This document shows positions 16,905-24,478 of a stretch of 32,564 nucleotides of DNA, piece after piece. Below the pieces are notes generated by a model. It was not told where the DNA came from. It was given only the letters and a program-made list of their open reading frames with translations, and made no database searches. The DNA comes from Streptococcus henryi DSM 19005 (GTDB lineage: Bacteria > Bacillota > Bacilli > Lactobacillales > Streptococcaceae), in NCBI RefSeq assembly GCF_000376985.1, contig NZ_AQYA01000018.1, positions 1 to 32,564 of the forward strand, written 5' to 3'. The position numbers were made by a program, and so were the translations under genes. The first letter of the stretch is position 1. Each line of letters opens with the position of its first letter.

Positions 16905-17657
16905 CTAGTCACCTCCCAACAAGCTTGTCATAGCAAGGGAGATATCTTTATTAAACTCTTGGTTGTCTTTATTTCCTCTGTAAAGTTGGTGAAAAATTCG
17001 CCCATCTTTGATAAAGAGCACGCGCTTAGCATGACTGGCAGCGTTGGCTGAGTGGGTTACCATGAGAATGGTCTGCCCTTCTTTGTTGATTTCTTCAAAG
17101 AGAGTTAGTAAATCTTCTGAATTTCGGTAATCCAGCGCAGCTGTGGGCTCATCGGCTAAAAGTATCTGTGGTTTAGTGATGAGACTACGTGCAATGGCAA
17201 CGCGCTGCTTTTGGCCCCCGGAAAGCTCAAAAGGTCTTTTGTTGAGCAAGTCACCGATACCCAGTTTAGGTGCAAGTTCTTGAAGGCGGCTATCCATCTC
17301 GGCATAGTTCTTTCGGTCTAGGACCAGGGGTAGAAAGATATTGTCGCGGATATTCAGGGTGTCCAAGAGATTAAAGTCTTGAAAGACAAATCCTAAATTT
17401 TTAAGGCGAAATTCTGCCAAACTGCTTTCTTTGATTTTGGTGATGTCCTGACCGTTTAAGATAACAGTCCCTTTGGTTGGCTTGTCCAAGGTTGCTAAGA
17501 TATTGAGGAGGGTGGTTTTACCTGAACCAGATTCTCCCATGATTGCAATAAACTCGCCCTGATCAACTTTAAAGTCAACATCTTGCAGAGCGTGTGTCAC
17601 TTCTTTTGAAAAGCGCGTGCGATAGTCTTTTTCTAAGTGATTGATTTCTAGTAACAT
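16905..17657 (-). CDS. bceA: BceA-type ABC transporter ATPase
   Basis: A 250-residue MacB/LolD-like ATPase. Walker A is GESGSGKTT (41-49), then the Q-loop [11 protein letters not shown], signature [14 protein letters not shown], Walker [13 protein letters not shown] and switch [11 protein letters not shown]. With BceB it forms a detoxification and sensing complex that frees lipid II cycle intermediates from peptide antibiotics. AGGAG lies before the ATG. It follows the erythromycin-esterase-like gene by 27 bases. TATAAT at 17682-17677 (minus) could be an additional -10 but lacks a -35, so cotranscription from the promoter near 19235 is likely. The order ATPase, permease, regulator, kinase is that of S. 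mutans mbrABCD. Confidence 0.93.
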   Translation of the reverse strand: MLLEINHLEKDYRTRFSKEVTHALQDVDFKVDQGEFIAIMGESGSGKTTLLNILATLDKPTKGTVILNGQDITKIKESSLAEFRLKNLGFVFQDFNLLDTLNIRDNIFLPLVLDRKNYAEMDSRLQELAPKLGIGDLLNKRPFELSGGQKQRVAIARSLITKPQILLADEPTAALDYRNSEDLLTLFEEINKEGQTILMVTHSANAASHAKRVLFIKDGRIFHQLYRGNKDNQEFNKDISLAMTSLLGGD

Positions 17658-17684
17658 AGTGTCTTCTCCTGCTTCTATTATATC

Positions 17685-18971
17685 CTATTTCTCTGAATAG
17701 GGATGGATGGGATTGGCTTTGTAGACAAATATCATGGCATGATAAAGGTCTTTGGGAATTTGTTTGATGCGATGGCTATTTGGTAATAGGTGCATCAAGA
17801 AACTGTAACCCTCTCCAAGACTTCCCATAGACATGGGTTCAGAGATAAGGTCAGATGTCTGACCTTCCTTATCTACAGAAGCAAAATCAAGATAGTAAAA
17901 TCCGCCATAATTCTTGGCCTGAGCCGCTAGAGGATCCGCAGAATTAAAACTGTGGTTACCACGACCAATATCCTGACCAATAGTATTGATATTGACTTTT
18001 GTATGGAAGTAATCCGTTCCGATAACAAAGTATTGGTCACTAAATTTTTCCTCGAGGTGCTGTCCCATAGTCTTATAGTTAATGTCCTTAAGTGCCACAT
18101 GCCCATTATGCCCTGCAATCATGATAGCTTCATGGCCTCTAGACTTTTCTAGCTCCTGAATCCAGGCCACATTCTCCGCCATGCACCTATCACGGAAATT
18201 ATTCATGCTAACATAGTCAGTCATGTAATCCTGATAATAGTCTAAACCTTTGAAGATGCAATTGATTTCTTGGGAAATAAGCTGCGCCTGTCTCGTCATT
18301 TGGTCCGAAAGAATCTTTGTTTGAATATCATGTAGGACTTGGATAAGGGCTGTGCGATCAGAATCAGAGAGTTGATTGAGTGCTTGTTTGAGAAGATTAA
18401 GTGTATTCTTATCGTCATCACTTAAATCAATTTTCTGATTTTTGCAGTAAGTTAGAATAGGCTGTATGCCATTACTAGGATTCTGCATATCAAAGCCATA
18501 AAAACTAAGTTGTTGGGACTCATCCTTATCGCTATTATAGTCTTTCATCCATTCAATCAATTTTTTTATTTGATCTGTACGGTATATTGTAAAGTCTAGT
18601 GATTCAACGATGTCATCAAGATTCCCTTGTCTCTTACGGATATAGTCATCAATAAGCAGGCCTTCTCCAAAATCCATTTCTAGAGCAAAGGATTTAACAC
18701 CTTCATTCTCTACTAAGGTCTGTAAGACTGCTAGTTTAAGCTCTTGAAATTCAACATTCCCATGACTGGCTTCCCCGAGAGCAATAATCTTAGTCTTGTC
18801 AGGAATATTAAGTTTAGAGACGCCTTGTGCATAGTTATTTAGATCTGAAATTTTTCGCTCTGCCATTAACTGTGGGCCAAAGACCCACAGGGCATCCGCT
18901 AAAGCCAGTAATGTTAGGATTGATAAAAGGATTAGCCCAAACCATTTTAGGATTTTCTTTAGGATTACCAT
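17685..18971 (-). CDS. Membrane-anchored erythromycin-esterase-family hydrolase
   Basis: 428 residues. Residues 5-32 form one transmembrane helix or signal anchor (LKKILKWFGLILLSILTLL), so the catalytic part is probably outside the cell. The rest is an erythromycin esterase (EreA/EreB, PF05139-like) domain: GEASHG (66-71, H70), ALEMDFG (E98), RDRCMAENVAW (260-270) and AGHNGH (H288, H291), all conserved family positions. Known Ere enzymes are cytoplasmic and open macrolide lactones. An exported version next to a Bce module suggests a different ester or cyclic peptide substrate. The ribosome binding site AAGGAGAG overlaps the stop codon of the upstream mini-protein gene. Resistance function is inference. 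Confidence 0.82.
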   Translation of the reverse strand: MVILKKILKWFGLILLSILTLLALADALWVFGPQLMAERKISDLNNYAQGVSKLNIPDKTKIIALGEASHGNVEFQELKLAVLQTLVENEGVKSFALEMDFGEGLLIDDYIRKRQGNLDDIVESLDFTIYRTDQIKKLIEWMKDYNSDKDESQQLSFYGFDMQNPSNGIQPILTYCKNQKIDLSDDDKNTLNLLKQALNQLSDSDRTALIQVLHDIQTKILSDQMTRQAQLISQEINCIFKGLDYYQDYMTDYVSMNNFRDRCMAENVAWIQELEKSRGHEAIMIAGHNGHVALKDINYKTMGQHLEEKFSDQYFVIGTDYFHTKVNINTIGQDIGRGNHSFNSADPLAAQAKNYGGFYYLDFASVDKEGQTSDLISEPMSMGSLGEGYSFLMHLLPNSHRIKQIPKDLYHAMIFVYKANPIHPYSEK

Positions 18972-18980
18972 TTTCTCTCC

Positions 18981-19100
18981 TTAATAGTTGTCTTTGCTAG
19001 GTCGTCTGCCTGACCAATACCAGATAGACAAGCTTGTTACTGCTAAAGTCACGATAGTGACGATTGTGATAAAGCTATAAAGATCAATTCTTGTCATCAT
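18981..19100 (-). CDS. Mini membrane protein, 39 residues
   Basis: A small ORF reading MMTRIDLYSFITIVTIV, then TLAVTSLSIWYWS, then GRRPSKDNY: one transmembrane helix (about 8-30) and a short basic tail. GGGAGG lies five bases before the first ATG, eight before the second. Its start overlaps the end of the preceding mini-ORF by 17 bases, and its stop TAA is part of the esterase gene's ribosome binding site. I do not recognise a family. Tight packing, a proper ribosome binding site and clean topology argue that it is real. Confidence 0.62.
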   Translation of the reverse strand: MMTRIDLYSFITIVTIVTLAVTSLSIWYWSGRRPSKDNY

Positions 19101-19206
19101 GTCTTCCTCCCAGATTAATACATTTTGATAGTCCATAGATGATTGGACAGATTAGTGCTATAACACTCCAAGACAAAAGGATAATTATAATTTTCAATAT
19201 TTTCAT
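19084..19206 (-). CDS. Mini membrane protein, 40 residues
   Basis: A small ORF reading MKILKIIIILLSWSVIALIC, then PIIYGLSKCINLGGRHDDKN: one N-terminal transmembrane helix and a polar tail. GAGAGG lies eight bases before this ATG; an in-frame ATG at 19212 is only two bases from it. It is the first gene after the promoter near 19235 and overlaps the next mini-ORF. Family unknown. It could be a regulatory subunit of the downstream transporter or esterase, or an immunity-type peptide. Confidence 0.6.
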   Translation of the reverse strand: MKILKIIIILLSWSVIALICPIIYGLSKCINLGGRHDDKN

Positions 19207-19231
19207 AGTCATGTCCTCTCTTGATAAGTCT

Positions 19232-19237
19232 ATTATA
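19232..19237 (-). promoter_or_regulatory. -10 of the mini-protein/esterase/bce operon
   Basis: TATAAT on the minus strand (19237-19232) in GGACTATAATAGACTT. The -35 is poor, which fits a promoter that needs an activator. The predicted start near 19225 leaves a leader of about 18 bases, just holding the ribosome binding site. Confidence 0.6.
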
Positions 19238-19279
19238 GTCCATTCCTTGTCTCTTAAACTTACACTCTATCCGTCAAAT

Positions 19280-19295
19280 CTTACAGTTTTGTAAG
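19280..19295. promoter_or_regulatory. Candidate BceR operator, TTACA-N4-TGTAA
   Basis: CTTACAGTTTTGTAAG is palindromic at every position outside its central four bases. TTACA-N4-TGTAA matches the TNACA-N4-TGTAA repeat I recall for BceR-type regulators. Its centre lies about 63 bases upstream of the predicted start of the minus-strand operon, an activator position. It also lies upstream of the divergent PASTA gene. Confidence 0.55.
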
Positions 19296-19323
19296 TTTTA
19301 TTCAAATGATTTTTGCTAGAATT

Positions 19324-19332
19324 TGCTATAAT
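19324..19332 (+). promoter_or_regulatory. Promoter of the PASTA-protein gene, extended -10
   Basis: TGC-TATAAT with TATAAT at 19327-19332, about 30 bases before the ATG. The -35 is weak. AAGGAGAA precedes the start. Confidence 0.6.
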
Positions 19333-19363
19333 GAGATAAAGATTCTGGTAAGGAGAATGCAAT

Positions 19364-19876
19364 ATGGTAAAAAATTCTAAATGGACAAAGGCCTTAGGTT
19401 CTGTCAGCAAGGTTATTGCTGTATTGCCTGATACCACACAAATCATCGGTAAGGCGATTGACAATACGCGTCCCATTATTGAAAAGGAATTAGATCGTCA
19501 TAACGACCGTAAAACGGCTTATATTGAATTAGACAACGTTATCCATCTTGATTTTGAAGATGCTAAAGAAATTTTAGAAAAGCAAGGTTTTCTTGTTCGT
19601 GGGATTACCGTTAATCCTAATGTCAAGTATGCCAATGCTCCTCTTAACCAAGTTGTCAGAATGTACCCTCGCACCAAGAAAGCTAAGGTCGGCTCTCTGG
19701 TCAAGCTCTATTACACAGACCAAGAAGTCGTCAATGCCTCTTATATACTTGCGGAAGAACAGCGTGAGAAAAATGAGCAACTGGGTCAAAAAGTTGTTGA
19801 TACAGTAACTGGTGTAAAGTCAGTCTTTAAGCAGAAAAAAACACCAAAAGACGTTACGCCTCCTGGTGGAAAATAA
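19364..19876 (+). CDS. Small PASTA-domain-like protein
   Basis: 170 residues with no signal peptide and no transmembrane helix. The segment at about 57-115 reads HLDFEDAKEILEKQGFLVRG, then later LNQVVRMYPRTKKAKVGSLV, then KLYYT. That is the PASTA pattern: helix with AKxxLxxxGF, then VxxxxPxxGxxVxxGSxVxLxY. PASTA domains of StkP/PknB and PBP2x bind cell-wall fragments outside the cell. Here the protein seems cytoplasmic, with a Lys-rich tail ending in PPGGK. It has its own promoter and terminator. Function unknown; a link to cell-wall signalling is only a family hint. Confidence 0.75.
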   Translation: MVKNSKWTKALGSVSKVIAVLPDTTQIIGKAIDNTRPIIEKELDRHNDRKTAYIELDNVIHLDFEDAKEILEKQGFLVRGITVNPNVKYANAPLNQVVRMYPRTKKAKVGSLVKLYYTDQEVVNASYILAEEQREKNEQLGQKVVDTVTGVKSVFKQKKTPKDVTPPGGK

Positions 19877-19888
19877 ATATCGTCATTT

Positions 19889-20003
19889 GAAGAACTTTGG
19901 TCGGTCGTCACAATCGACTTGACCTAATCCAATTGAGAGAATAATGTTTTTTAAGACTAACTTCCAAGAGCCTTTCCCCCAGACTGATTGGTGAAAGTTC
20001 TTC
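19889..20003 (+). ncRNA. Structured 3' region of the PASTA transcript (possible 3'-UTR-derived RNA)
   Basis: GAAGAACTTT (19889-19898) is perfectly complementary to AAAGTTCTTC (19994-20003). Immediately inside, GGTC-GGTCG (19899-19907) pairs with CGACTTGACC (19915-19924). The whole precedes a terminator at 20025. This could be a folded 3' UTR or small RNA. No known RNA family is recognised. Confidence 0.35.
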
Positions 20004-20024
20004 ATTCGTTTATAGTTTATTGCA

Positions 20025-20046
20025 GCACTCAGTCGAGTGCTTTTTT
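20025..20046 (+). terminator. Terminator of the PASTA gene, overlapping the end of the convergent gene
   Basis: GCACTC (20025-20030), AGTC loop, GAGTGC (20035-20040), then T6. It covers the stop codon and last codons of the convergent isomerase gene. Confidence 0.82.
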
Positions 20047-20859
20047 ACTGACTTTCGTCAGATAGTCATGGCTATCAAGTTGTTCTTGTGGATTTTCTTG
20101 ATCTTTGAGTACAATCTCATAAATACTGCTTGCTTTTTCGTTGAGCAATGGCAGAGCTGCTTTCCAGTCAATCTTCCCTTGACCAAGCGTCAAACTGTCA
20201 TGAGTTTTTCCCATAGAATCAACCAAATGATAATGTACCGTTTGATTTTTTAAGAGAGCAAGCGACTTTTGCAGCGCAGCATTGTCCCCAGAAAGTGAAA
20301 TAAAAGCATGGGAAACATCATAGGCTAAGGGGTAGCCTCGTCTCACTAACTCCTGGTCAAAATCAGGATCACCGAAAGAAAAGAGCGGAGTGATACCATT
20401 TTCAAACATGATTCGGTCTTTACCCAATTCCCAAAAAGCATCCATACGAGAAAAAAGATAGGCCTGTGCTTCTTCTAGAGAGTTAAAAGGCGCCATCAAG
20501 TCGTCTTCCCGCATTTCATAAGACCCATGAACCAATACCTTACAATCCTTTTCCTCGGCTATGTCAAGTAAGCTTTTAGTTGAATCATTAATGAAGTCAA
20601 CCAGTTCAGCATTATTTGAAGGATGAGCCACCAATTCCATAAATTTTCCTTTATACTTCATTGGGTGATGGATAATAATGTCTGAAACTCCGGCAGACTT
20701 GACTTTATCAATGGCTTTAGCTAGATGGTCAAGTCCCTCTTGACTGAAGTCTGCTTCAGATGTATAAAATTCAAAAATTTCAGGCTTATGAATGAGGCGA
20801 CTTTCAATCTGTGCCTCACTTGAACTGCCTTTTAAACCCAAACGTATTTGAAAAGTCAT
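20029..20859 (-). CDS. Xylose isomerase-like TIM barrel protein (sugar phosphate isomerase/epimerase family)
   Basis: 276 residues with the AP endonuclease 2 / sugar isomerase barrel pattern: alternating strands such as DIIIHHPMKY, CKVLVHGSYEM, RIMFENGITPLF, LAYDVSHAFISLSG and VHYHLVDSMG. E in MFENG, D and H in YDVSHA, H in YHLVD and E in IYEIVLKD near the C-terminus are likely metal ligands. The substrate is unknown; an isomerase or epimerase role is the family default. GAAAGGAG precedes the ATG. It follows the DUF4649 gene by 26 bases and is likely cotranscribed with it. Confidence 0.78.
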   Translation of the reverse strand: MTFQIRLGLKGSSSEAQIESRLIHKPEIFEFYTSEADFSQEGLDHLAKAIDKVKSAGVSDIIIHHPMKYKGKFMELVAHPSNNAELVDFINDSTKSLLDIAEEKDCKVLVHGSYEMREDDLMAPFNSLEEAQAYLFSRMDAFWELGKDRIMFENGITPLFSFGDPDFDQELVRRGYPLAYDVSHAFISLSGDNAALQKSLALLKNQTVHYHLVDSMGKTHDSLTLGQGKIDWKAALPLLNEKASSIYEIVLKDQENPQEQLDSHDYLTKVSKKALD

Positions 20860-20885
20860 AACTCTTACTCCTTTCTAGCAACTGC

Positions 20886-21107
20886 TTATTCAAACTGACC
20901 GAGGTCTTGCTTTAATAGATAGAAGAAGATATCTCCGTAGTTGCCAGAATATGCCAAATCATGGCCATTATATGATAATTTCACCACTTTATAATGGTCT
21001 GCCAGATTAATAGAACAGCTTTGCTGAGATTGTTCAAAAGCAGCGTAAGAATCAAAAGTGATGGTTTGTTCTTGTTTTGCAGCATTAAGATAAGTGATTT
21101 CAAGCAT
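20886..21107 (-). CDS. DUF4649-family small protein
   Basis: A 73-residue acidic protein (MLEITYLNAAKQEQTITFDS, then HYKVVKLSYNGHDLAYSG, then GNYGDIFFYLLKQDL), recognised as the streptococcal DUF4649 family. It is probably a small all-beta cytoplasmic protein. Function unknown. GAGGAAAA precedes the ATG. It heads a two-gene unit with the TIM-barrel gene. A 15-base palindrome, TTGAC-N5-GTCAA at 21165-21179, lies in its upstream region and may be an operator. Confidence 0.8.
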   Translation of the reverse strand: MLEITYLNAAKQEQTITFDSYAAFEQSQQSCSINLADHYKVVKLSYNGHDLAYSGNYGDIFFYLLKQDLGQFE

Positions 21108-21164
21108 GATTTTTTCCTCTTTTGTAAAATAGCTAGCGCTTTATAGTAAAAGTCTACTCCTTCA

Positions 21165-21179
21165 TTGACACATCGTCAA
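21165..21179. promoter_or_regulatory. Palindrome TTGAC-N5-GTCAA upstream of the DUF4649 gene
   Basis: Inverted arms TTGAC (21165-21169) and GTCAA (21175-21179). A likely minus-strand -10 (TATAAA in TACTATAAAG) is about 28 bases downstream, so the palindrome sits at or above the -35 region. It could be an operator. Confidence 0.35.
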
Positions 21180-21266
21180 AGATTTAGCTTATTTTCCCGT
21201 ATTTTTTAGTAATGGTTCAAATAAGATTTAAAATGTCTTAGGACTATTAAAAATATAGCTAATATT

Positions 21267-21275
21267 TGGTATAAT
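21267..21275 (+). promoter_or_regulatory. Promoter of the CDF transporter gene, extended -10
   Basis: TGG-TATAAT with TATAAT at 21270-21275, 27 bases before the ATG. AGGAGGT is an ideal ribosome binding site. Confidence 0.65.
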
Positions 21276-21302
21276 TAAGAAAAACACTAACTAGGAGGTC
21301 AA

Positions 21303-22205
21303 ATGAAACAGAAACAAATTGAAAGAAATTCATTAATTATTTCATCAGTTGTCAACTTTCTAACAGGTGTTGCCGGTATTATTGTTTTTATCTATACTGG
21401 GATGAACTCACTCTTCCTTGATAGTGTCTTCTCCATTATTGCTTTTTTCTCTTCGGTTATTGCCTTTTTCATTTCAAAAAATAGCCATAAGAGGACTAAA
21501 AAATTTCCTCAGGGTCTTTATTTTTTAGAGCCATTGTATGCGGTTTTTAAATCGATTGCCATTCTTTTTTTGCTTATGGTTACCTTTATCGAAACCAGCC
21601 AAACAGCCTACAGCTACTTCTTCAACCAAATAGGGCAACCGATTACTACAGGTCCTGTTCTCAACTACACCTTTACGGTAGCTATTATGTGTCTTCTACT
21701 AGGTTACTACAACCGTCATCAAAATAAAAAAATGAACAATATCAGTACCATTTTGGCCGCTGAGTCAAAAGGTAATATCATTGATGGTTTGATTTCATTG
21801 GGAATCGGTTTGGCTGTGTTGCCCCTCTACTTCTTCGATATCAACAGTCAATTGGGTTTCTTGCACTATACAGGTGACTTCTTCATCTGTTTGGTTCTCA
21901 TTATTATCTCAATCAAGGATCCTATTATGATTTTGATAGAAGCTTTTGGGGAATTGACACATGCCTCAATCAACGACCATGACATTATTGCAACAGTTGA
22001 AGAAATTATCGCTCCTTACATTCTTGAAAATGAAGGTGATCTCGATATCCACATTCACAAGCAAGGCATGCGTATCACCGTCAGCATTTATATTCTAAGC
22101 GTCGAAGATACAGATTTCATTCAACGTTTGGCAGAAAACAAGGCTAGCTTACTAAACCAATTACGCAAGAAATACCATCATATCACAGTTGAATATACAT
22201 TCTAA
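21303..22205 (+). CDS. Cation diffusion facilitator (CDF) family transporter with atypical metal site
   Basis: 300 residues: six transmembrane helices, with a C-terminal cytoplasmic domain (about 215-300) ending HHITVEYTF. The general fold is CDF: NSLFLDSVFSIIAFFSS in helix 2 and AAESKGNIIDGLIS in helix 5. Compared with E. coli YiiP, only one Asp of each DxxxD and HxxxD pair remains; the partners read Ser and Gly. So it may have altered metal preference or a different site. Possible cargo Zn, Mn or Fe; not determined. Proton antiport is the family mechanism. Monocistronic with its own promoter and terminator. Confidence 0.82.
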   Translation: MKQKQIERNSLIISSVVNFLTGVAGIIVFIYTGMNSLFLDSVFSIIAFFSSVIAFFISKNSHKRTKKFPQGLYFLEPLYAVFKSIAILFLLMVTFIETSQTAYSYFFNQIGQPITTGPVLNYTFTVAIMCLLLGYYNRHQNKKMNNISTILAAESKGNIIDGLISLGIGLAVLPLYFFDINSQLGFLHYTGDFFICLVLIIISIKDPIMILIEAFGELTHASINDHDIIATVEEIIAPYILENEGDLDIHIHKQGMRITVSIYILSVEDTDFIQRLAENKASLLNQLRKKYHHITVEYTF

Positions 22206-22234
22206 AAGACTTTCTACGTGAAGGTCTTTTTTGA
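22204..22234 (+). terminator. Terminator of the CDF gene
   Basis: AAAAGACTTT pairs with AAGGTCTTTT with one mismatch, loop CTACGTG, followed by T-run. Confidence 0.75.
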
Positions 22235-22243
22235 CCATAAGAA

Positions 22244-22269
22244 AACAGAGCAGGTTACATTGCTCTGTT
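22244..22269 (-). terminator. Terminator of trmFO
   Basis: On the minus strand AACAGAGCA (22269-22261 as read) and TGCTCTGTT (22252-22244) form a perfect 9-bp stem, followed by TTC. Confidence 0.75.
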
Positions 22270-22279
22270 CATATATTCT

Positions 22280-23629
22280 TTAGACAGTAAGATAAGATTC
22301 CAAATCATTAAGGGCACGCTCTGCGATTTTCTCGTAGCGTTCTTTCTTGTCACGAATGCGTGGGCCTTCCAGTTCTTTGATGATACCGAAGTTGACATTC
22401 ATTGGTTGGAAATGTTTGCTTTCGGTATGGGTGATGTAGTAAGGAAGGCTTCCGATTGCTGTTGTTTGTGGGAAGACCACTGCTTCTTCACCCTTGAAAA
22501 GGCGGGCTGCGTTGATTCCAGCAACCATACCTGCTGCTGCTGATTCTACATAGCCTTCTACTCCTGTCATTTGTCCAGCAAAGAAAAGGTTGGGATTGCT
22601 GCGAGATTGGAAGGTTTGCTCCAGCAAGTTTGGTGAGTCCATGTAGGAATTACGGTGCATGACACCGTAACGGACGAATTCCGCATTTTCAAGGCCTGGA
22701 ATCATTTGGAAGACCCGCTTCTGCTCGCCCCACTTGAGGTGGGTTTGGAAACCAACGATGTTATAAAGGCTTCCCGCAGCATTGTCTTGGCGCAATTGAA
22801 CAACGGCGTAAGGCGTTTTGAAGTCACCGTCACGTGGTCCCTTGTAGTCTTCTGGGTATTCCAAACCAACGGGTTTCATTGGTCCGTAAAGCATGGTCTT
22901 GATGCCACGTTTAGCCATAACTTCGATTGGCATACAACCTTCGAAGTATTTTTCTTTTTCGAAGGAATTAAGCGGTGCTTCTTCTGCTGTTGTCAAGGCT
23001 TCGTGGAAGGTCATGAATTCTTCCTTGGTCATTGGACAGTTGAGATAGGCAGCTTCGCCCTTGTCATAACGAGACTTAAGGTAAACCTTAGTCATGTCAA
23101 TGGTTGACTTGTCGATGATTGGTGCTGCCGCGTCATAGAAATAGAATCCGTCACCGCCATTGAGCGTGTGAATTTTTTCAGCAAGGGCATCCGATGTCAA
23201 TGGCCCAGTAGCAATGACTGTGATGGCATCATCAGGAATCTCGGAAATTTCACCACGAATGACTTCGATAAGGGGATGATTGTGGAGCTCAGCGGTTACA
23301 GCCTCCGCATAACCTTCTCTGTCCACGGCCATGGCACCACCCGCTGGCACGCGGTTAGCTTCGCCATTTCGCAAAATAATAGAATCCAGACGACGCATCT
23401 CTTCTTTGAGGAGACCAACCGCATTGGTTAGGCTGTCGCCACGGAAAGAGTTTGAGCAAACAAGCTCCGCAAAGTTGTCAGTCTTGTGCTGGGGCGTTGC
23501 TTTGACCCCACGCATTTCGTAGAGCTTGACAGGGATACCACGCTTGGCAATTTGGTAAGCCGCTTCAGAACCAGCCAAGCCAGCCCCGATAACGTTGATA
23601 TAATCAGCTTTTTTTATGGATTGAGACAA
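22280..23629 (-). CDS. trmFO: TrmFO, folate-dependent tRNA (m5U54) methyltransferase
   Basis: 449 residues. It methylates U54 in the tRNA T-loop using methylenetetrahydrofolate and FAD. The N-terminal FAD Rossmann motif is [20 protein letters not shown]. Also visible are [20 protein letters not shown], the catalytic-Cys region [13 protein letters not shown] and the GidA-like C-terminal [19 protein letters not shown]. Length is normal. The start codon is TTG (23629-23627): no ATG or GTG lies in frame near the conserved beginning, and AGAGG is ten bases upstream. The leader carries two hairpins. The gene has its own promoter. Confidence 0.97.
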   Translation of the reverse strand: MSQSIKKADYINVIGAGLAGSEAAYQIAKRGIPVKLYEMRGVKATPQHKTDNFAELVCSNSFRGDSLTNAVGLLKEEMRRLDSIILRNGEANRVPAGGAMAVDREGYAEAVTAELHNHPLIEVIRGEISEIPDDAITVIATGPLTSDALAEKIHTLNGGDGFYFYDAAAPIIDKSTIDMTKVYLKSRYDKGEAAYLNCPMTKEEFMTFHEALTTAEEAPLNSFEKEKYFEGCMPIEVMAKRGIKTMLYGPMKPVGLEYPEDYKGPRDGDFKTPYAVVQLRQDNAAGSLYNIVGFQTHLKWGEQKRVFQMIPGLENAEFVRYGVMHRNSYMDSPNLLEQTFQSRSNPNLFFAGQMTGVEGYVESAAAGMVAGINAARLFKGEEAVVFPQTTAIGSLPYYITHTESKHFQPMNVNFGIIKELEGPRIRDKKERYEKIAERALNDLESYLTV

Positions 23630-23639
23630 AATACTAATA

Positions 23640-23680
23640 CCTCTAGTCAGTTGCCTGACTACTGCCTGGGAGCTACCCAG
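23640..23680 (-). promoter_or_regulatory. trmFO leader with two hairpins next to the ribosome binding site
   Basis: In the minus-strand transcript CTGGG/CCCAG (23680-23666) is followed by TAGTCAG-GCAA-CTGACTA (23661-23644), a 7-bp stem with a GCAA tetraloop. The AGAGG ribosome binding site (23644-23640) shares its first base with the stem. The start is TTG. This could tune translation. Confidence 0.5.
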
Positions 23681-23711
23681 AACAGAACCTTTCTATTTTT
23701 GATACTGACTT

Positions 23712-23717
23712 ATTATA
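23712..23717 (-). promoter_or_regulatory. -10 of trmFO
   Basis: TATAAT on the minus strand (23717-23712), about 85 bases before the TTG start. The -35 is weak. It begins only 11 bases after the preceding terminator stem. Confidence 0.55.
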
Positions 23718-23727
23718 ACAGAAAATG

Positions 23728-23745
23728 CCCACTCTGACGAGTGGG
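23728..23745 (-). terminator. Terminator of satDE
   Basis: On the minus strand CCCACTC, GTCA loop, GAGTGGG (23745-23728), perfect 7-bp stem, then CATTTTC. Confidence 0.75.
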
Positions 23746-23761
23746 GAAGTTCTTGGTATCA

Positions 23762-24478
23762 TTAGAAAAAACAAATCCAAGCTGCTAGCAAAGTACTTAG
23801 GATACTAAAGAGTGAACCAATCAGATAGTATTCCGCGAAGGCTGGGCTCTCAGAAATTTTATTGTATCTAGCAATTGATTTAGCAGTGAAAACCAAGCCA
23901 ATTGAAGCAAATTGACTAAAGATGATGCAAATCCCCATAACAATGCGTTCCAAAAGTCCAATCGTTGCTCCTGCACCTGGAATGGTATCCATTTTTTCCA
24001 CTTCATCTGGCTGGAAGCGCTGGAAAAAGATGCGAAAGGCAATGTTTGTTGGCTTGGTGATGAGAGTCAGGAATAGGCATAGATTCAGGATAGTTGGACT
24101 TATCCATGACGGAAGTGTCATCTCTCTAGTTAAAAAGCTGAGCAGAACGATGATTAGCAAATGTAAGAGCTGATCCAAAACAAAGCTGCCAGTCTTTTTT
24201 AATCTTAGAAGTTTTGCTATGTCCAATTTAAAATAATCAAGAAGCGCGTGACTAAAAAAGATGGCCAGAGCTACAAACCAAAGTTTAGGAATCCCTACCA
24301 CTGCAATAATGAGGGGAACGGCTACCCAAATCAGATGAATGCCGAGGTATTTGATTTCTCTGCTTTTTCGATCAGCAACCACTTGACTCTGGAGATGAAA
24401 ATCCGCTAGAAAATGCGCGATTAAAAGTATAGTAAGTGCTGGATTTGACTTGAGTATTGTTGAAAGTCCACTAATCAT
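23762..24478 (-). CDS. satE: SatE-like DUF3307 membrane protein
   Basis: 238 residues with about seven hydrophobic segments. The N-terminus has the DUF3307 signature LLIAHFLADFHLQSQVVADR, then HALLDYFKLD. The conserved H and D residues in helices hint at a metal or catalytic site in the membrane, which is inference. In S. mutans satE lies in the ylxM-ffh-satCDE operon linked to acid tolerance and secretion. It overlaps satD by eight bases (ATGATTAG), so translation is coupled. Its function is not established. Confidence 0.8.
   Translation of the reverse strand: MISGLSTILKSNPALTILLIAHFLADFHLQSQVVADRKSREIKYLGIHLIWVAVPLIIAVVGIPKLWFVALAIFFSHALLDYFKLDIAKLLRLKKTGSFVLDQLLHLLIIVLLSFLTREMTLPSWISPTILNLCLFLTLITKPTNIAFRIFFQRFQPDEVEKMDTIPGAGATIGLLERIVMGICIIFSQFASIGLVFTAKSIARYNKISESPAFAEYYLIGSLFSILSTLLAAWICFF

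Noticed and set aside
17677..17682. TATAAT just before bceA as a separate bceA promoter.
   Set aside because: No -35 and no extended -10. Only possible as a weak internal promoter, so not listed as a feature.
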